A program made the position numbers and the translations under genes. A DNA stretch of 64,000 bases, from the NCBI GenBank assembly GCA_021307315.1, contig JAJSPD010000002.1:62001-126000 (forward strand). The letters run 5' to 3'. The DNA comes from Bisporella sp. PMI_857. Taxonomy: Eukaryota; Ascomycota; Leotiomycetes; Helotiales; Helotiaceae. Shown here piece by piece: positions 57,736 through 64,000 of the stretch (positions are counted from its first letter, which is position 1; each line of letters starts with the position of its first letter). The notes under the pieces were generated by a model, which saw only the letters and a program-made list of their open reading frames with translations, had not been told where the DNA came from and searched no databases.

Positions 57736-59047
57736 GGTTAAAGTTGCGTTTTTAAGTCGCCATCATCTAGACGAGAATTTGTTTCCTTGAACCGCGTCTG
57801 AATCAGAGCTGCTGATGCGAATAGATATTGCTAGGTACTTTATTATGTTGATGCACATGGAAAAGTTGGGGGGTAATCCGATGTTTGCAGCCAGGACCCA
57901 TATGGTTTCATGGATATCCTAGAGACCAGAAGAAGTGCTGGACAAACCACTGTCTCTATGCTGAACCCCTTCACACATAGTTCCTCGTGATGATATTCTA
58001 CCCCGTGTGAAGCAACTTCAGAGCAAAATTGGTCATGGTGTCGTGATGTCCAACACCTGTTGAAGAGAAGCTTTGAGTTACAGCATCATTGCGATAGTTC
58101 GTACTTCCACACTCGATGAAACGGCTTGGGCAGATCTTGAATGTGATACACGATTTATTGATATGTTGATAACTCTTTTCGTGGGACAGGGAGATACACA
58201 CACGCAGAAGATCAAGAATCGGGGAAGCTGACTTCCAGTTTATCCTGGCGTAAACAAGGTTTACGACCGATCTTTATCAAGAGACCTTACCGTCAGGTTC
58301 GCTACCTCGAGGGCCTAGATCTCAATAAATTACGCGTGTAAATACTAAGGTATAGCCAGGTAATGAAAGTTACTCGGCTTGAATAAGCTTGACTTTCCAC
58401 ATGCATGTAGGAAGTGCCTGATGTCGATGAGAATTGGCGTCTTAGGGGCTAACAGCAATCGACCCTGCTGTACAGCGAACCTCAATGGCTGATAGCTCTC
58501 CATTGAGTACAGGTTCAAAAGTCATCAATGCCCTCTCTCCCATGATTATGAGGTGCAGACTCCAGATTGCAAGGTATATATACATATCACGTGACCACAA
58601 CTCATCGTTGCATTTTGCTCGCCTTTTGTGAACGGAACCAACGTGCCTATCTATGCTTCTCTCTATCCAGCCAGTTCAATTGTTTGTGAGCATAAATTTG
58701 AGTGTTGAAAACTGTCTGGAGAAGCTAGTGCTAAAACGCCTTGGAAGGCCGTTGGTTATATATGGCATTGCCAAGGGTGGAATCGAAGTGAAATTGAAAC
58801 GGCAAAGAACCGAGACTTCATGTCTTCAAGTTGGACTTGAGGCTGAGGTTATCTCGTCCCTCGTCATACAAATCACAAACACCATCGATTTCATTCAATA
58901 TAAACTCAAGATATTACAAATTTGAACAAATAAAATTACTGTGATTACAGGGATATCTATCCAGACACCTTGCCCGGTCTATACAAAATAGCAGCAGATT
59001 CTCTGCCACCATCAATTCAACACCCTACTCCATACATTTCACATTAT
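57736..59047. other. Intergenic, 1.3 kb
   Basis: This is the upstream side of the HET pseudogene and the 3' side of the H+-ATPase gene. A palindromic CACGTG lies near 58588. The 90-codon frame at 58653-58925 has no family features. Confidence 0.4.
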
Positions 59048-62000
59048 CTAATCATCCTCCTCGGCCTCTGTGGCTCTTGGTGCGAGGTGATATCTTGTTC
59101 CGTGCTCATCCTTCTCCAACTGAAGAGCAACCTTGGACAAGTGCATGATGATGTTCTCCATTTGAGTGTCAGCCTTGCTGCGCTTGGCACGTCCGAGGTT
59201 GTCGAGCCACTTCCATGAGTTCATAAGGTAGTAGACAATGGCACAGATAATGATAACACCGATGGAGAAACCCCAAACGACGACAACGGTGACGATGCTA
59301 GTGCGTCCGTTGGTAGAGAGAAGGCTGCCCTCTCCAGTAAATTGCAATGGCGAGTTATCCTCGAGAGCGGCACCACCGGTCAACCAGCCGAAGCAAGCAA
59401 AGAGGGTAGAGATAACATCGACAAGGAAGATAGCCATGACGAGCTTCCACGATGGCCAGGTGTTTCCTCCACGGGTGACGAAGATGAGCCAGTTCTCAGT
59501 GAGAGAGATCTCGAGGAAAAGTATGCCCTGGATGGAGCCGAAGTTCTCAATGAATCCACCGTTTGGCAAGAACATTGCACCACGAATGACCCAGGTACCG
59601 AGAGCAAGAATAACACCGAGGACAACAGAAATGATCCAGATCTTTGGAAGTTGCCACTCGACAGGGCGAGGCTCGAAGTGGGCATTATCGTAGGCGACAG
59701 CGATGGTAGCCAAATCAGCGAATAGGGCCAAGAAAACGATCAAATCGACACGAACTGTCTCCTTGAGAATGACCATGGAGGTAACAAGGTAGATTTCCAA
59801 GTGAAGACAGAGGGCAATACGGTATTGAATGTAAGCCTTCATGCGCTGGAAAATTTGACGGGCGATCTTGATGGCAGAGACAATGGTGTTAAGACCAGGA
59901 GCAAGGAAGACAATATCAGCAGCGGCTTGGGCAGCTTCAGTGGCGCCCTCAACAGCAATACCGCAGTCAGATTTCTTAAGAGAAGGAGCATCGTTGACAC
60001 CATCACCAGTCATGGCAGTTAAATGGCCACGCTGCTGCAACATCTCAACGACTTGGTACTTGTGCTCGGGGAAAACTTCAGCGAAGCCATCTGCCTTCTC
60101 GACGAGGTCGTGTTGAGTGGTACCAGAGAGACCACCGTGAATGAGTTTGTCAGAGTTGTAGACCTTGGTACCAAGAGCCAGCATCTTGCAAGTCTCCTTA
60201 GCAATAGCGATGGCATCACCAGTAAGCATCTTGACGGAGAGACCAAGGACTTGGGCTTCAGCGATAGTTGCGGCAGTGTCGTCACGAGGAGGATCGAACA
60301 TGGGAAGCATGCCCAATAACTGCCATGGTCCATTACCTTCCTTAACAGCAACACCAAGAGAGCGGAAACCACGACGAGCGAACTCAGTGACCTTGGCCTT
60401 GTACAAATTGGCATCTTCAACAGAGCATTCAGAGAGGTTCAAGATCGCCTTGGGGGCACCCTTGGCACAAATGAAGGTCACACCGTCCTTGACAACGACA
60501 GCAGTAATGCGCTTGGATACAGGGTCGAATGGTGTAAATTTCTCGGTCTTCCAGCCTTGTCCAAGGATTTCCTTAGCTCTTGGATAGCGCTTGAGAGTCA
60601 AGATGGTAACCTTGTCGATAGGATCAAGCGACTTGACATTGTGCGAAGAGGCAAGGGCGGCGACAGCCATCATCCAATTGACATCAACACCTTCAGCAAC
60701 GAAAGGCTCACGAATGGACAATTGATTGGCAGTGAGGGTACCAGTCTTGTCAGAGCAAAGAACGTCGACACCAGCGAGAGACTCAATAGCCGTAAGCTTT
60801 TGAACAATTGCCTTCTCCTTAGCGAGATAAGCGGCACCGACAGCAAGAGTAGTGGTGGTGACGACTGGCAGACCGACGGGAACACCAACGATCAACAAGA
60901 TGAGAGCATAGTGCAACAAGTTGTTGGATGAGTCGCTGGGAGTGGCAATTCGAATGCTGTGGAAGAAGCCTCCAATCCATGCGATGAGGATGAAAAAGAC
61001 GACCAAAACCAGGAGAGACGTTCCAATGGAGTTCATGATAGCCTTGAAATGCCCAGTGTCCTTAGCACCAGTAACCAAGGAAGCAGTACGACCGACAAAA
61101 GACATTTGGGCACCGTGTGTTACGATAGCGTAGGCCTTTCCACGCTTGCAACCAGTTGTGTAGTATAGGGCATCCGCAACATATTTGTCGACAGCGAGAG
61201 ACTCTCCAGTCATGGCAGATTGATCAATCGCAAGGATAGCATAACCAGAACCGTGCTTCTCGTGTCCATCGTCATCATCGTCCTCGCCTCTCTCATCACC
61301 GGTTTCGCCGTTTTGAGCTTCGAGTTCGCGGAGGTAGACTTCGTATCCAATTGGGTTGTCATAGTCGCAGATAAGTCTGGCATCGGCAGGGACAACCTGT
61401 CCATCCTCGATGATGATCTATGAAGAAACTTGTTAGGAGAGGGATCGAAGTTGAGAAGATACTGAATGACTTACGATATCACCAGGAACCAGTTCCCTAG
61501 CCTTGATTTCCTGTTCTTGCCCATCACGGACAACAGTCGCACGGAGAGCAATATCACCCTTCAAACTGGCGACAACGTCGGCAGCTTGTTTTTCCTGATA
61601 CCAACCGACAGCAGCGTTAAGCAAGAGAATACCAATAATGACACCAAAATCAATCCAGTCCTGAAGACCACCGGCCAAGATAACAGCGATTTCCATAACT
61701 ATTCCATTTGTCAATTAAAGTTTCGCGCTTGGTGCCATCGTGAACCAATACATACCATAGAGAATTGGACCCTTGAAATAACTCAGGAATTGAATAAAAA
61801 GATTCGTGTGCTCAGATTCTAACTCGTTCCAGCCAGTTCGTCTCCGACGGGCTTCCACATCTTGTGTGGTCAAACCCTTCTTCATATCCGTGAGAAGCCA
61901 GTCATCTGGAGTCTCGAAGTTGGCGCCAACTGGGCCAGTGCTTCTTGACCACCAATGCTTCTTTGGCAAATCAGCATCGTCGCCGGCGACGGTTGATTGC

Positions 62001-62149
62001 CTGCGCCCATCCTTGTAGTTGGAAATATAGCGAACCAGATTTCCATACTCACCCGCGTCATCACCTCCGTCATTGGGAAGGACAAGTTTTTCGCTGTCGC
62101 GTCCGAACTCGCCGCTCCGCGTGGGAGCGCCGTTTTCGATGTCCGTCAT
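59048..62149 (-). CDS. Plasma-membrane H+-ATPase (P3A), divergent paralogue
   Basis: This pumps protons out of the cell and energises nutrient uptake. Exons: 62149-61756, 61698-61475 and 61417-59048, giving 995 aa. P-type motifs are intact: TGES, phosphorylated Asp429 in SDKTGTLT, MLTGDA and TGDGVNDAPSLKKSD. Membrane helices are recognisable, including VGVPVGLPVV (M4). Two things differ from the usual fungal Pma1: an acidic/Gly insertion of about 30 residues in the actuator domain (residues about 230-260, with GEDDDDGHEKHG), and a C-tail without the usual regulatory Ser/Thr motif, ending instead in ATEAEEDD. Joins are supported by conserved LYVMEIAVILAGG and PGDIIIEDGQVVPAD. This is a second-class PMA, not necessarily the housekeeping pump. 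Confidence 0.95.
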
Positions 62150-62897
62150 GTTGATTGTTGGTTTGACAGCAACCCTGAGCTATGGAGTGGAGATTGGGAA
62201 TTATCAAGGGATTGGGAGGTGAAGTGAGACGATCACAACTACCAACACACACCAGATGAGGATCGAGAGAAGAACATCAACGGGTAAGAGGTAAGAAAAA
62301 GATCTTGGAATTTGCGCGGGGGGAGGACGGTTTTTATTGACTGTTTCCCAAGGCAAATGGGCGAGCTCCCCTGCTAGATTAGTGATGGCTAGTTGCGAGG
62401 ACCTAGCAGAAAAACTTTAGAGTGGAGTGGAGCAACAGCCATAAACAATCGGGAAATAGCGGCGTCGTTTCTAGCCTAGCATTGCTCGGACACGACGGCA
62501 CTTGGTGCAGATTTTACATGGAGTCTAGTCATATTTTTTTGCGGGAATTACGACACAGAGCTCGCCTCTGGAGCGCTTCGGGTTCATTAACTTGTCACCT
62601 GCAAGTTTGGGCAGCCAACCCAACGATGACATCGGTTAGCCACAACTCACTATCCTAGGTGAAAGAGGTGCAGCGTGAGGGAGTGCACACGAGAGAGTCA
62701 GGTAAGATGATGGATTACCAAAAAGGCTCTAACATACGGTAATCTCGCTAGCTCTAACCCAAAGAGGCCCCTTTGTATATATTTTTTGGGCCTATTAGCG
62801 AGCCACATGTTGATCCATGTCCCGTCCTGGTGTCCCCGGAAATGTGTACGAAATGATGGCAAGGTCGGGAACCCCATGACGACGCACCACCATCCGA

Positions 62898-63301
62898 CCA
62901 ATTGACCAATGAAATTCCCACACGAGAGAGCTTTATCGCCAATCATAGCGATGCCAATGCCTATGATTACATCGACTTTCTTGATGAAATGATATAATTT
63001 ATACGGGCTTATATGGCTTTCCTCGCTATAACAAGCCAAATGAAGCCGAAGCGTGACTTGGCCAATGAAAATGTCCACTGGTTGACTAGCGCTGCCTTTC
63101 AAAATAAGCATCCTCGATAAGTAATTTCCTTCCACTGTCAAATTGGCAGCGATCTCAAATTTTGTTGGCACCTTGTATAGAAGATGGGGGTGAAACACAA
63201 GGCCAATCGCCGTTGATAAAGAAGAACCAATTGTCCAATCAGCCCGATACAAGCATTGCTGTCGGCGGAGATCACTTGAACATTCCTTGAATTGTCCAAT
63301 C
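62898..63301. promoter_or_regulatory. Cluster of nine CCAAT boxes
   Basis: CCAAT occurs nine times on the + strand: at 62898, 62906, 62939, 62954, 63062, 63205, and about 63229, 63237 and 63296. This is the core of the HAP/NF-Y binding site. The cluster lies 0.75-1.15 kb before the H+-ATPase start and 0.5-0.9 kb before the + strand gene at 63816. Function is inferred. Confidence 0.6.
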
Positions 63302-63654
63302 AACGAAGTGCGCCCCCGACCACGAACGATACACAAAAACGCACACTCTCCCCTGGTCGCTGAATGCGCAAAATTCATGACCTCCACAAAAGGGAGCTTG
63401 TGTGGGTTCACGAGCCAACGGGCGTAGAACGGATGAGGTCAAGACTCGGTCAGGCTCGGAAGTGACATTCCCCACCAAAACATGAATTTGCTCCAGCGAT
63501 AACTGGATCGCTATAACTTTATCCTGGGAGCTGTCAGGAGACACTATTGGGCCGCTGTTTCTTCTTTGCGCCTTCGAGCGCCAAACCTAAGCTGGAGCCG
63601 GTCTAGAGGTCCGATTGATTAAAGCTTAAACTTGCAAACGACCTGCAAATTCAG

Positions 63655-63690
63655 CAAATTGTGCAGAAATTGTGCAGAAATTGTGCAGCC
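63655..63690. repeat. Short tandem repeat, 11-bp unit AAATTGTGCAG
   Basis: There are three consecutive near-perfect copies of AAATTGTGCAG upstream of the small + strand gene at the right edge. Confidence 0.85.
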
Positions 63691-63815
63691 TCATCGTGCT
63701 GCTGCAGGCCATGGCAAGATGGGTGCCCTCTATCCCGCAGAGGCTCCTTGCTATTTGTCGATTCTTGCTTATCTTGCACATTTACGGTATAAATTTTCTT
63801 ATACCAATTCCTAGG

Positions 63816-64000
63816 ATGAGGCTAGCATTCATCGCTGTTTCTGTCGCTTCGGCAGCCCCGATTTACCCTCCCGACGCTCCCGCTGCAGGCAGTCAAAACT
63901 CATTTTTCAGGGCTTGTATCCTTAAAGTCCCAAGACGCATGGGCTTCTTCAGGCTCTTCGAGGCTGCTTCTGGGCTTCTTGGCTTATTCTTTTCAGGCTC
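63816..64000 (+). CDS. Small secreted protein, N-terminal part only
   Basis: An ATG at 63816 opens a frame that stays open to the right edge. Residues 1-14 (MRLAFIAVSVASAA) form a convincing signal peptide, followed by a Pro-rich PIYPPDAPAAG. The following sequence contains GCTTCTT-type repeats and could include an intron, so the frame past about residue 30 is uncertain. No family is recognised. Confidence 0.45.
   Translation, partial: MRLAFIAVSVASAAPIYPPDAPAAGSQNSFFRACILKVPRRMGFFRLFEAASGLLGLFFSG

Larger units (their letters stand above)
62150..63815. other. Upstream region of the H+-ATPase gene
   Basis: This 1.7-kb region separates the H+-ATPase gene (-) from a small gene at the right edge (+). 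It includes the CCAAT cluster and a short tandem repeat listed separately. A 237-codon - strand frame at 63411-62698 overlaps the cluster and is not accepted as a gene. Confidence 0.5.

Noticed and set aside
58653..58925. 90-codon + strand frame as a gene
   Set aside because: No recognisable domain, and it ends in AT-rich sequence next to the H+-ATPase 3' end.
59238..62154. Many long frames antisense to the H+-ATPase gene
   Set aside because: Shadows of a strongly codon-biased, highly expressed type of gene.
1..64000. CRISPR array, prokaryotic operon, or defence island
   Set aside because: The window is eukaryotic with spliceosomal introns throughout; no spaced direct repeats of that kind were found.

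Overview
The window is nuclear DNA of a filamentous ascomycete, most likely a leotiomycete (Helotiales-like). I infer this from gene content and gene architecture, not from a database match. Introns are numerous and short (about 45-170 nt), with GT..AG ends and CTAAC/CTGAC branch sites 8-20 nt before the acceptor. Genes sit on both strands with separate promoters. The set includes families typical of filamentous fungi: a HET-domain gene, a 2EXR protein, a BRCT-WGR-PARP, a hybrid histidine kinase, a short tyrosinase and a P3A H+-ATPase. Every exon join given below was made by hand from splice sites, frame and family alignment.

Layout. 1-1245 (-): 5' part of a serine carboxypeptidase that runs off the left edge. 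2198-3124 (-): 2EXR protein. 3419-7848: divergent pair RIO2 kinase (-) and proteasome base subunit RPN1 (+). 8218-10502 (-): mismatch-repair MLH1. 11369-12464 (-): short tyrosinase. 14533-15835 (-): arylamine N-acetyltransferase. 17344-18675 (+): membrane-anchored MOSC (mARC-like) protein. 19068-22028 (-): PARP with a 12-bp microsatellite just upstream. 22738-24335 (+): F-box-like protein. 26416-26579 (+): intron-containing tRNA-Leu(CAG). 26802-28705 (-): class I/II aminotransferase. 29602-33548 (-): 1282-aa low-complexity protein with an RG-rich tail. 34926-36527: divergent respiratory pair, ATP synthase subunit f (-) and complex I NDUFS4-type subunit (+).

36954-45942 is a carbohydrate and small-molecule block: an epoxide-hydrolase-like alpha/beta hydrolase, a GH1 beta-glucosidase, a GH95 alpha-L-fucosidase and an MFS sugar transporter. 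The two glycosidases lack signal peptides, so import of an intact oligosaccharide followed by cytosolic breakdown is a reasonable hypothesis. 46757-50404 (+): PAS/histidine kinase/receiver hybrid sensor. 51360-54974 (+): spliceosomal helicase PRP22. 55387-55471 (+): tRNA-Glu(CTC) with a 14-nt intron. 55884-57735 (-): broken HET-domain pseudogene. 59048-62149 (-): plasma-membrane H+-ATPase with an acidic insertion and an unusual C-tail, preceded by a dense CCAAT-box cluster. 63816-64000 (+): start of a small secreted protein cut by the right edge.

No prokaryotic-type system, CRISPR array, intact transposon or rRNA is visible. The most interesting points are the glycan-use cluster, the HET pseudogene, the H+-ATPase variant with its CCAAT cluster, the tRNA-Leu with an 82-nt intron and C33, the near-identical 3' ends of two adjacent introns in the aminotransferase gene, and a 15-nt microexon in the ATP synthase subunit f gene.
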